A stretch of DNA of 64,000 nt from Siphonodentalium dalli. Its lineage: Eukaryota; Mollusca; Scaphopoda; Gadilida; Siphonodentaliidae. The notes below the pieces were generated by a model. The model ran no database searches and had not been told where the DNA came from. It worked only from the letters and a program-made list of their open reading frames with translations. Positions 45,257-56,405 of the stretch are shown piece by piece. How positions within the stretch are numbered: the first letter of the stretch is position 1; each line of letters opens with the position of its first letter. A program made the translations under genes and the position numbers. The stretch is from contig CP136067.1 of NCBI GenBank assembly GCA_032622095.1, positions 40,157,549 through 40,221,548 on the forward strand, given 5' to 3'.

Positions 45257-46770
45257 TGACATTCCTCGGTGATAGTAATCCTGTTGAATAACTGGTTTAA
45301 TTACCAGGGATCCTGTCTGCTTCGACTGGTTGGCTGTGTTGTTATGAGGTGATCCGAATATGCTTGGATAAGTCACTATACAATTCATGATACAATGCTA
45401 TATTATAGCTATAATAACTATACTTAAACAAATATCCCTAAATGGGCACACTACAAATGTGTATATACCACCACGAGTATACACTCGGGTCATTAACTAA
45501 TAATGCTGTATTATTCTTATAGCTAACGGTACACGTTAGATATACACATGACATTTCAAGGACCCGCTTATCAACGGATTTGCGCCAGCCTTGGTGTTAG
45601 GATGGACTAATTGAATAAACTATACCGAAACGGTAGTTTCCAGTAACAATGCTATATCATTGATATAGCTATACATATAAAATACCCCACTGAACGGGCG
45701 CACTACAATTGTGCATATTGTGTTAGGATTGACTAATTGAATAAACTATACCGAAACGGTAGTTTCCATTAACAATGCTATATCATTGATATAGCTATAC
45801 ATATAAAATACCCCACTGAACGGGCGCACTACAATTGTACATATTACACCACGTGTACACGCTCGGTTCACATACTTACAATGGTACATTATAGCTAATG
45901 ATACACGCTAAATATACAGCTATATTATCACTATAGCTATACACATTAATATCCCAAATTAATGGGTGCACATAGATGTGTAGATGATCGATGATGTCTG
46001 GACAATACTCATGAATTAATTCTCATCCATAAGCGATGCATGTGCTATTTAGGACCCACTGTTACCTATAGAATGATAAATTCGTAATTGGTATCATGTT
46101 CTGGCATGCCAGCAAGAACCTATGGCCCACTAGTTCATTTGGACAATCCAATTTGATTCTATGCTCTATCTTGACTGGATTTGCACACATGCTGGGCCTA
46201 CTGGCATTTACCATTTATTTCAACCCATATCTTTGGGATGAGTGGTGGATGTTACGCTCTTTCGCTAACATGGAATTAACATACAGATGGCATATAATAT
46301 GCAAATTTAAACTGAATCCGATGTATTCCACCAAGAATACGACATATATATTGCATGCAATATGCAGACTGCATAGAATATGCAACCCGAAGAAGTCTCA
46401 TAAACCTAAATAAATGGTTTGGCATTATTTAAACTTGGCCAAACTTCGAAATCCAAAAACCTTGGACAGAGACTTGACTGAAAACATATGTGGCCAATTA
46501 ATGGTAATCAATTCATTCTTGACGCTACAGTCAGAAATATGTCAGACTAAGATTAACGGCGAGTCAAATAAGACATTAAAGAAGTGATTAATTCCCTATC
46601 GCAACATCAGCGGTATCAATTTCACACCACATATGTGGCATATATCGTCACGTGACCTAACCAACTTATGTTAGCTTGACTCGACTGGGCACTAAAGCCA
46701 TTGGACACGCCTTAAAGCGTGATTGACGGCTGAACTGCCACGTGCTGGCTATATACTATACACATATCAA
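45257..46770. other. Spacer between the permuted copies, with local repeats
   Basis: This contains a tandem duplication of about 125 bp (about 45596-45843, beginning TTAGGATGGACTAATTGAAT) and, at 46519-46575, a 57-bp third copy of part of block Q (TTGACGCTACAGTCAGAAAT). A 105-residue frame at 46096-46413 has no recognisable domain. Confidence 0.55.
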
Positions 46771-48152
46771 AATATCGGAAACATGCAGTCTTCACATCGC
46801 AACGAACGCGGAGAGGTTGAAACTATTGACGCTACAGTCAGAAATATGTCAGACTAAGATTAACGGCGAGTCAAATAAGACAAACTACAAACCATCCAAC
46901 AGAATGATTGCATGAAAATTGCAAATCCAACAATCCCACATGACGTGGAAAAACTATATACACATGGAATACATGTTAACAGAATGATTGCATGAAATTT
47001 GCAAATCCAACAACACCACATGACGTGGCCCAAACTATATACACATGGAATACATGTTAACAGACATATAAAATGTCAACTTACCTAATTAAATCGCCTG
47101 TCCCCTGACGAGTAGTCGGCGAATAAAAATAGACACGAAACACTAGCTTAAAGTGACTTTCCAAATTCATAGCATATAGTGTCGGGCACCTTGGAACATG
47201 CGCTACCGCCAGTCATTGGCTTTCGGTTGGATGTACATACACCATTTTATATACAAACTATCCAAAATTGTTTTAGGTGGATTGTACTACTCATGTATAT
47301 ATGATTTGGATATTAAGGTTAATCCATATTCTATAAAATGAGAGAAAATTGAAGTTGTGAGTCTGAAAATACATATTTGGAAAAAAATTACATGCAAATT
47401 TTTTCCGACAACCCCCCCCTAAATGATTAAGAAAAACATTTTTTGACGCCTAGGTACCCCCCCACCCCCCGGTACGTTGTGTCCCGCAGTTTTTTTCCGG
47501 CCCCCCCCCTGGTTTCTCATCAGAATTGCGTATTTTCACTTGATAATTATATTTTCGTTCTACCTCTATGTAATGAGCAGGGTCAGATACGTATTGTCAA
47601 CAAGAATATAAATGTTTTCTTGTTTGAAACATTACAATTACTGACTGAATACAGATCTTTCAACTTAAGTGAACTGTATCGGCTGAATTCTGGTCTCAGG
47701 TCAAGACAACCCTAATAATCACGGTGTTCCATGTCAGGATTTGGTCTCGCGAAACCACTTTGTCCCAAGCTGGGAGCGGCTGATTATTGTTCAATCAATC
47801 AACGACAATCAACGACAAGCTATGGACAAAAACGTGCTGCGTGATGCATCGAGATTGGCGTGTTGGTGTCGGCAAACCTGAGCACCTGGAAGTGCTTATC
47901 TCCGTATTGTATAGCGGTGTATACCTGTATGCCGTTGCCGTTAGACATAGATCACGGGTCAGGGGTGGTGCGGATTTCTCACTCACCCTCTATGTGGATG
48001 CCACGACGATGTCAGTTTTACGGGTGGAGGAATGTCTACGCAGAGAGTAAATTTCACCGATAAATCACTCCGCTGTGTGTTTTAACCACCGACCCCGGAA
48101 AGCAACGACAAACTTGCCCAGATACACGAATCAGATTATCCTCACTTAGTGT
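46771..48152 (+). repeat. Segment QP, second copy, permuted order
   Basis: Q2 (46771-47259) joins P2 (47260-48152) directly. Only a handful of substitutions and small indels separate it from the first copy (for example GATAAGTATT versus GATACGTATT, and GGTACC versus GGTGTATACC), so the event is recent. Confidence 0.9.
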
Positions 48153-48395
48153 GGATCGCGAATCCGCGCTTGACGGTATTAGAACCAGCTCCGTCGGCGC
48201 TAGACGGCATATGGCGGCATAATGGGCATTCTAACGGCGGGACTACCGGGGTCCTTTCCAATCAATGTATAGTGAAATATATTTTGTGTTCAGATCAAGA
48301 ACCAACCATATATTGTTAAACTTTGAGTCAAAAATTACGCTGAAATTACATTCAGTTAAAGACATTCCACCCCACCCATACAGAATACAGCTTCT

Positions 48396-49798
48396 GTGTG
48401 GTTCGAAGTATGTCACGGTACCCGGCAGGGAGGTACTGTCTCACCGTTCCTTTACAATATATTCGTTGACGATTTACTTCAGCAACTTGTCGAGTCGAAA
48501 TGTGGCCTGCGCGTTTACAACATAGATTGTGCCTGCTTGGCGCATGCCGACGATTCGATGCTGCTTTCTCTCACTAGATCTGGGCTTCAATAATTAATTG
48601 ATATATGTTATCGATAGTACAAAATGGAGATATAGATTCAATGCAAAGAAAACAAATGTTGTTGTGTTCAATGAGACATTACACGCAGTTCGCAACGCGA
48701 CCAGAACATGGAAACTGTGTAACGAATCGAGTTCCGAAACAGATAGAGTTACCCATCTTGGTATACCATTGAGCTCCCAAAATTTCAGTAATCACTTTGT
48801 TGACATCATAATAGAAAAAATCCGATCGACGTACTTTATGCTCAGTAATGCTGGCCTCTACACAGGAGGGATATCACCTATTAGTTCGGTCAAAATTTAT
48901 GAATGCATTGTCCTTCCCCGTTGTTTGTACGGTGCAGCATTGCTGTTCAATATATTCCAACCAGGACCAAAACTGATATGGCACTTTCTTTAGTTGGAAT
49001 CGCACCTCTTATGGCGTACATCGAAAAGAGAAAACTTGCAATGTTTCGATCGTTATGCAGTCTCACCTTGCAAAAACAGTCCGGGACATTTTCGTGATGC
49101 GTTTGTTAGATGCTACTTTCGGTGGCTCGAACGCAACTTCATTTTCTTCTGAATTAATTCAAATTATTAGCGATCGACAGCTCTCTCATTACACCGAAAC
49201 CTTTATTCACACTTCTCGTTTTCCAGAGAAACTAGCATAGAAGCAAGCCTGCAAACAAGCCTCCATCTTTCATTACAAAACTGAGTGGACTTCTCGTGTT
49301 ACTTCAAATTCCGAGTTAAGCAGATTCATGCGGGTTCACGATAGATATTCCATGTCCGACCTATGGAAAACATGTGCGAAATATCCTGCTGAGAAAAGAT
49401 CATTTATCTTAGTAGCTCAGATTATCTGTACTCAGCCCAGTTTGTCTAAAAGTGTGTGCACTCTAGGTAGAACAAGATGCCATGATTTGATAGCTCACAT
49501 TATTATCGAGTGCCCAGAGCTGGCCACTGTACGAAATAGAATATGGTACACATTTATTGATTGTTTCGGTATCGATTGCTTGGTACACATTGATAATCTT
49601 CAACCTGACCAACAGCTACTATCATTTCTAGGGAAAAGCCAGATTTCCTTCCACCTGGCTTACATTCTCATCAATGGATTAGATTCTTTGCAAAATCAAC
49701 AAATTCCTTGTGGAATATGTATCTTTCACGGTCATCCCAAGATCTTATCACTTATACCTAATAAATTTCAGCTGTACAATATCTATGAAAATGCCTAA
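48396..49798 (+). pseudogene. Decayed LINE reverse transcriptase
   Basis: Remnant of the same LINE family as 52990-55787. Pieces in order: HGTRQGGTVSPFLYNIFVDD and HADDSMLLSLTRSG (48396-48593), WRYRFNAKKTNVVVFNET and DRVTHLGIPLSS (48598-48993), PTRTKTDMALSLVGIAPL (48903-49097), and a C-terminal part with GRTRCHDLIAHIIIECPELA (49328-49798). The pieces lie in different frames with stops between them, so at least three to four disabling changes are present. The fingers domain and endonuclease are not seen. Confidence 0.75.
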
Positions 49799-50691
49799 TT
49801 TGAATTCTCAATAAGTTATAACCAGACAGCCCTGATGGTCGTATACAGGGTTCAAACTTGCGCCACAGTTTGCGGTTTCGTGCTGTGGATCTACTGAGGA
49901 ACTCTTGGTCTGTGTGGGCGTCTGTCCCAAAGGACAGCTAATTGCTTTGTCGCCTGGGTCGCTGCTCGCACAGCCAGAGTCAATGAGTGGGTTCACAGCA
50001 TGGACCCTCAAACTCTGATCTCTATTGCATACTTGTAGATCAAGGCATGTCAATGTTTAAGTGACCTTTTATCTATGGTGCATGTTTTGTAGGTCTAGGC
50101 CGGGGAAGTGGGGCCATCTCGGTGGTCGCGTGACAAATGTGTAAATATGTTCTTTTCTACTGAATTGTTCTTTGTTCTATATGTATTTTATGTATTTGTG
50201 TTACATGTAACTCTTCATATGATGGAGGATAGACATAAATATATGTTAGAATATTGCAAACTTAAAGAGGAGATATTCATGTGTCTCTGGAGTTGTGAAT
50301 TTAGTGGGGTGCAAATGGGAATGATAAGTTGAACACCCCGACCCCAACAAAACCCCTTCGTCACGTCCCTGCATGTTTCGCTCATGTCGCCACTCCCCTG
50401 TTCGGGACTATTATGACTGTACGGTAACGGCTGATATTGTCAAGTCCATGTCTTATATTTAAGTCATGGTGTGAACCTGGTGCTTTAAAGTTGGAACGTC
50501 TGGTTTCCTAAAATACTCATGGTTGTTGTCGCAACCAAACTTCGGTCAAACATTTAGCAGCTGGAATTAAATGCCATGCATTCCTGGTAAATTAGATGGA
50601 AGAACCTGACAAAAATAAGTTGAAATTGTTTTATTTCTGTGATTTTGGGACATCAAATTTTTTGGGTTTTTATTGTCTTCTTTTGTACCAG
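49799..50691. other. Gap; possible LINE 3' end and intron-like sequence
   Basis: The first part may be the 3' UTR of the decayed LINE. The end, about 50660-50691, is pyrimidine-rich and finishes in ACCAG immediately before homology to the Ala/Gly-rich gene starts. Confidence 0.4.
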
Positions 50692-50995
50692 CCAAAGCAT
50701 CAGCTGGCGCCTGGATGGCCCAGTTGGGAGCACACGCGGGCGCTAGTACAGCAGTTGGCAGAATTGAAGCTTGAATAATGCATACTTCTTTGAAGGTCCA
50801 CGCCGAAGACCGGCGCGCTAACACCGAACCTGGCGTATCATGGGGCTATAATGGAGCAACCGTCGGCGCTCGCGATAGCGAAGCGAGAGCGGATTCATTC
50901 GTAGCACGCGCTGATGTGAAGCTCGGAGCCGGTGTCAGAAACTGAGTACCTGAGGTGGATCTTGGTCCAGTTATCGTGCCTTGTGTAACAACACG
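50692..50995 (+). pseudogene. Decayed relative of the Ala/Gly-rich gene (C-terminal third)
   Basis: Translation matches residues 208-306 of the 36291-37217 protein on the opposite strand. Shared blocks include MAQLGAHAGAS, VSWGYNGATVGA, KLGAGVRN and VPEVDLGPV. Two in-frame TGA codons replace glycine codons (before IMHTS, and between VRN and VPEVDLGP). Several residues in conserved Ala/Gly positions have changed, so it is no longer functional in this form. Homology begins exactly after a polypyrimidine tract plus CAG, suggesting an exon boundary in the parent that the intact gene lacks. Confidence 0.8.
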
Positions 50996-51462
50996 GAACA
51001 AACCAATATGATTTGTCTTACCAGTTATATATGCATATTTATTCCATTTTAATCAGTTCCTTACCCACATCCTAGGTCATGGAAGATCATTATTCTAGTG
51101 AAATCGACATTCCTACACCACAGCATCATTGCAACTGGCATGACACAAGTCTTTTCAACTAGACCAAATGGCCGGATTCGTCATCCCCAATTTAAATCTC
51201 CGATTTTAAAGCTGGTTTAGACCTGCATTAACTGTCCAGCCAAACCTGGTCTAAGGGTGGATACACACATGCATGTAATCTCTGTATGTAAAATACATGT
51301 ATTTTACATGGCCACACCAATAATTGACAACATCATTCACATGCGCGCGAGCGGTTCATTGTTAACATGCCAGACAAGTGAGTAGTCATTAAGCGAAGTC
51401 AAACGCTCTGCTATCAGGACATTTAAGGCCAATCCAAAACATGTCTTCTCTTATGGATGTGG

Positions 51463-51540
51463 AAATTAGTTAAGTCTGTGTGATATCTGGCATTTTTAAA
51501 ATGCCAGATATCACACATACTTAACTAATTTTAATGCACG
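51463..51540. repeat. Near-perfect hairpin, arms about 35 bp
   Basis: GTGTGATATCTGGCATTTTT is followed at once by AAAATGCCAGATATCACAC, with outer pairing of TTAGTTAAG and CTTAACTAA. It was probably a short inverted duplication. No coding. Confidence 0.8.
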
Positions 51541-51734
51541 AACACCAGAAGCGACACATCTGGTGTATACATGCTTGATATAGAACATTTTCGACCACGA
51601 TGCTTGCTTGGCGTGGGCTTTCCAAGGCTTCACATCGCTAATGGACTTAGTTGAATGTATCAGTTGGAATGATCTGGTCAAGAAGGTACAATATAATATG
51701 TTGTACTTAAATAGCTCAGAGTTAGCCACCCCAC

Positions 51735-52450
51735 CTGGTAGCTTTCGGGATCATATATAGCCCCAAGTCGGGGATCATATAGCCCCTGCGTAAGGAAATC
51801 GTGATAATATTGCCCCCCCCCATGTTGGGGATTATATCCCCTGCGTTGGGGAAATCCTGGGGCTATCACCTGTAGAAGACCGACAATGATTTAAACAGAA
51901 AGTCCAACATTTGGGTTATTGCGCGAACAATTATATTAAGCGGCCTGACGACTTCGTTCAGTCAACGGCTCTCGAGTTTGACTCACTGTGGTTAAACATA
52001 GCCGCAATGATTGGGTTGTCAACGGTCACATATTACATGGTCTGTATGATCCATGTAAAACGCCAAATACACAATAATAACAGAGATTACATGCATATGT
52101 GTATCCACCCTAAGGGTGGATACACACATGCATGTAATATCTGTAAATATCGTGTATTTGGCGTTTTACATGGATCATACAGACCATGTACTATGTGTCT
52201 GCTGATAACCCAATCATTGCGGCTATGTTTGACCACAGTGAGTAACGCTCTGAACGTGTAGAGTGTCGTTGACTGGACGAAGTCGTCAGGCCGCTTAAAA
52301 TAATTGTTCGCGCGATAACCCAAATGTTGGACGTTCCGTTTAAATCATTGTCAGTCTTCTCTTGGTTGTATACCAGTGATGGCCCCAGGATTTCCACAAT
52401 GCAGGGGCTATATTATACCGGAAGCTACCGGACTGACCATTACATATTTC
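51735..52450. repeat. Large palindrome, arms of 290 bp or more
   Basis: The centre is near 52112 (CCACCCTAAGGGTGG). Arms contain GTGGATACACACATGCATG, ACATGGATCATACAGACC (left arm diverged), GCGGCCTGACGACTTCG, AACATTTGGGTTA and CAATGATTTAAAC in inverted order. Weaker pairing extends outward through GGAAATCCTGGGGC to TATAGCCCCTGC. The left outer part has extra GGGGATCATATAGCCCC units. Related end sequences at 51251-51326 and 57178-57240 suggest a MITE family with GGGTGGATACACACATG ends joined head to head here. Confidence 0.75.
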
Positions 52451-52974
52451 ATCGACCGGAGGGGGGGGGGGCATGCAGCGACATGAGGCCTACCCCCATG
52501 AAGCCACGAAGCCACTCCTGATTTGTAAATATTGTAGTTGACAGTCATATCTGCGTGCTTGTTTGCTACGAGTGATTAATCTCATATGCAGCAATTGATG
52601 CTATTAATATAATTATGAACATATTATTACAGCTTTAAATTTGAAGGTATACAGGGTGGTGTTGCTGCATGTGTGGCTTCATTCGGGAAAAGGGTTGTCC
52701 AGCTACGAGTCCACAACTACGTCACCTTTCCTCTTTTGTGTTATATACACACAATTTACAACTATGGAATATTTAAGTAAAACACTATGTTGTACATTCT
52801 TGCCCAGATAATCCCGGCCGATACATTCAACTAAATCCCTTAGTTATTCGAAACTTTCGAGAACCAGCCCCCTCCCCCAATCATGGGTTATAGTCCAAAA
52901 TGTGATAATTCAAGCCTGTACAGGCTAAAATGGTGACAGTTAGGAACTTGTTCATCCTTTGGCCTGAGAAACAT
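52403..52974 (+). repeat. 572-bp direct repeat, left of LINE
   Basis: This starts AGGGGCTATATTATACC and ends CCTGAGAAACAT. About five substitutions separate it from 55833-56405. It directly abuts the truncated 5' end of the LINE. Confidence 0.9.
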
Positions 52975-55832
52975 GTGACCATGAACTGAATACGTCCAAC
53001 CACTTGCCTGTGACATGTTGTATTGAACTTCCATCCGACCACTTGCATGTGACACCGACTCGAAACAAACTTTCCTTCAACTGGGACGCGATTGATATAA
53101 CATCGTACCAAAATTTCCTTGACAACTATCTATCTGATGTGATTAACCGTGAAATCGTGACAACTGTTGATCTTGATACCATATGTTCCGAGATAATTGA
53201 TGCATTATTATATGCATCGGTTTCCTGCACACAGACCAAATCAAGACATAAAGCCGCAAAATCATTCTGGAACGACGAACTACGAACACTGCATCAGTTA
53301 CTGAAAGAGAGACGCAGAGATTGGATTTGTGACGGCAGGCCACATGCTTGTGATGCGGTATCCCAGACTGAGTACAAACATGCCAAGCGAAAATTCCGAC
53401 AAACGTTACGCTCGTGTATGCGGAAGACAGAACGTGACTCGCTTGATCAACTTGAACTTTGTGCTAGGACAAATAGTTCACAGTTTTGGCGAACTCTGAA
53501 GTCAGCTGACCAGGGATCACGCCCGAATGGTCTATGTTTGGTTATGAAGTTCGACGACATCACACTTCGTGATCCAGTTAAAATTCTGTCAGCATGGGGA
53601 TCCTACTTCAAGAACCTGTACACTCCGAATGCGCATAGTGATCCTGAATTCGACGTCGTCGCACGAACGCGCCTCGAACAGCTCCTCGACGTATCACATA
53701 CAAACTATACTGACATTATATTCTGTGAACGGATAACTATCACAGAACTGAACTCAGTTTTAAAGAACCTTAAACGCCATAAATCAAGCGGAATAGAAAA
53801 ATGAGCATATTATTAATGGGAGCGAACGTCTTAAAGTGGCTCTTTGTCATCTCTACAACGGCATGATTGACTTGGAGTGGATACCTCCTTGCTTAAAAAC
53901 TGGTATCATCGTACCCCTCTACAAGGGATCTCCAAAACCACACGCCATTCCTGACAGCTATCGAGCTATCATTCTGCTTCCAGTTATGTACAAAGTATTC
54001 GAAGGCATCCTGCTTAACAGGTTCCTCACGGACGGTCACTTTCCAAATTTCCCTAATAAATTACAACATGGTTTTCAGAAAGGTGTGAACTGCCTCATGA
54101 CTTCATTCGTTCTCCAAGAGTCTATCTCGTATCTCCATGACCTTGATGCCCGAGCATATGTGTGCTTCTTGGATTCGCAGAAGGCCTTTGATCGTGTATG
54201 GCACGAGGGCCTTCTGATAAACTTCATGACATGGGTTTCAATGGAAAAATTCTGCGACTTGTGACAAATATGCACCAATATTGTAAAAGCCATGTGCTAT
54301 ATAACGGATCTCTTTCTGAACCATTCGACGTTCTACAAGGAACAAGACAAGGGGCAGTGACTTCTCCCTTTTTTTATCTTGTGTATATAAATGATTTGCT
54401 GGAAACTTTGACCAAATCCAGAAATGGCCTACACATCTCTGAAATTCCGTGTACTTCGCCGTCTGCGGCCGACGATATTGCTCTGATATCACTCACGAAA
54501 TCGGGTCTTGATAGCCTCATCGGCATCTGTTACAGATACAGTCGGCAGTGGAGATTTAATTTCTCAACGACGAAAAGCACAATTGTTGTATTTAACGAGA
54601 CAAAACGTCAAGATAAACTCAACGATAGACAATGGTTTCTTGGTAATCAACCGCTTCCAGAATCCAACAACTGTGTTCATCTTGGAATCAAACAGTGCAA
54701 ATTTCAAGCTGATATAACACGGAGCTCAATTCTTTCGGAAAAGTTACGAAAATCGTACTTTAGTATCGCTGGAAGAGGTTTGCTCAAATCGTGCACACCA
54801 CTAACAATGGCAAATCTGTTAGGATCAATCGTGATGCCAAAAGCTCTATATGGTTGTCAGTTGCTGAATATCACAAACAACACTGTCATGTATTCAATGG
54901 AAAAGGCATACCGTTTATGTGTCAAACACATCCAAACGCTCCCGACTCGGACCCCGACTAACGTTGCGATGAGTCTCCTTGGGTTAATACCGCTTGAGAC
55001 GGAGATACACATCAACAAACTAAATTTTCTCTCCGAACTAATCCATCTGCCTCAAGGACATCAGGTACCTCTTACGATCTTTCTCCAGAAATGTTTCCAG
55101 CTCACCCTTTTCGATCGTCAAACAACTGGATTCGTCCCGGATATCATTGAAATATTAAATCTCTATGACCTGTATCATGTCCTAACAACATACGTGAAAA
55201 CTGGAATATTCCCAACGAAATCTTCTTGGAAAAATCTTGTGCAGACAGCAGTCAGACAGAACTATCATCGAGAATGGTGCCGATCTGTGTCCGTCGATAG
55301 AAACCTCGATGTGTTTAAAATTGTGCACGGAGACCCAGCATCATGTTGGAACATTTGGAGAATCCTGCGAGATTACCCACGATATAATAAACAACTGCGA
55401 AATCTTGCCTTATTGCTAAACAAGACAACATACAGTAACAATTTGACATGTTGTGCATGTATAAATACATATAACTGTGAGTTAATACACGCAATCCGCC
55501 ACTGTAATTCACCCTGTTCTGTCGTCCTGAGGAACGACTATCTGGATTGCATAACTGACCAATACGGCGTTGCCGCCTTTTTGTATATAGACTCGTTAAG
55601 CGATATAGAACTTTGTGCATTTCTACTCGGCACCGACGTCATGCAGTACCCGGTGGAAATAGAACAACACATGGACAAAATAATTATCGACACTGCTACA
55701 TTTCTGTTCATCTTGAGCCAAGTGATGCGAGGACAATTATCACATTATCAACCCACGACTTTGTATATTGTTGTTATATTTACATGAACTATACATATTC
55801 TTCTCCAAACTGGAGGTCCACAATAAATATAT
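52975..55832 (+). mobile_element. 5'-truncated LINE between 572-bp direct repeats
   Basis: The element begins inside the C-terminal end of its endonuclease domain and ends after AATAAATATAT at about 55821-55832. The 572-bp sequence present on both sides behaves as an exceptionally long target duplication. Confidence 0.75.
52998..55787 (+). pseudogene. LINE ORF2 with two frameshifts: endonuclease end plus reverse transcriptase
   Basis: Part 1 (to 53804) begins SNHLPVTCCIELPSDHL, the final SDH motif of an APE endonuclease, followed by a linker. Part 2 (about 53803-54264) gives YNGMIDLEWIPPCLKTG, IPDSYRAIILLPVMYKVFEG and CFLDSQKAFDRVWHEG. Part 3 (54198-55787) gives LQGTRQGAVTSPFFYLVYIN, SAADDIALISLTKSGL with the catalytic ADD, WRFNFSTTKSTIVVFNE and a long C-terminus containing a Cys/His cluster (CCACINTYNCELIHAIRHC). 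Frame changes fall at about 53795-53803 and 54215-54222. Otherwise the frame is open to 55787. AADD replaces the usual Y/FADD. It belongs with 48396-49798; clade uncertain. Confidence 0.85.
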
Positions 55833-56405
55833 AGGGGCTATATTATACCGGAAGCTACCGGACTGACCATTACATATTTCATCGACCGGAGGGGGGGGGG
55901 GGCATGCAGCAACATGAGGCCTACCCCCCTGAAGCCACGAAGCCACTCCTGATTTGTAAATATTGTAGTTGACAGTCATATCTGCGTGCTTGTTTGCTAC
56001 GAGTGATTAATCTCATATGCAGCAATTGATGCTATTAATATAATTATGAACATATTATTACAGCTTTAAATTTGAAGGTATACAGGGTGGTGTTGCTGCA
56101 TGTGTGGCTTCATTCGGGAAAATGGTTGTCCAGCTACGAGTCCACAACTACGTCACCTTTCCTCTTTTGTGTTATATACACACAATTTACAACTATGGAA
56201 TATTTAAGTAAAACATTATGTTGTACATTCTTGCCCAGATAATCCCGGCCGATACATTCAACTAAATCCCTTAGTTATTCGAAACTTTCGAGAACCAGCC
56301 CCCTCCCCCAATCATGGGTTATAGTCCAAAATGTGATAATTCAAGCCTGTACAGGCTAAAATGGTGACAGTTAGGAACTTGTTCATCCTTTGGCCTGAGA
56401 AACAT
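55833..56405 (+). repeat. 572-bp direct repeat, right of LINE
   Basis: Counterpart of 52403-52974. After it the sequence continues as ATACTGCTCTG, not shared with the left copy. Confidence 0.9.

Noticed and set aside
46096-46413. 105-residue protein with hydrophobic segments
   Set aside because: AT-rich frame with no start context, domain or neighbouring exon signal.
52403-56405. LTR retrotransposon with 572-bp LTRs
   Set aside because: The enclosed reverse transcriptase has LINE motifs and an SDH endonuclease end. There is no gag, protease, RNase H or integrase, and the repeats lack TG...CA ends.
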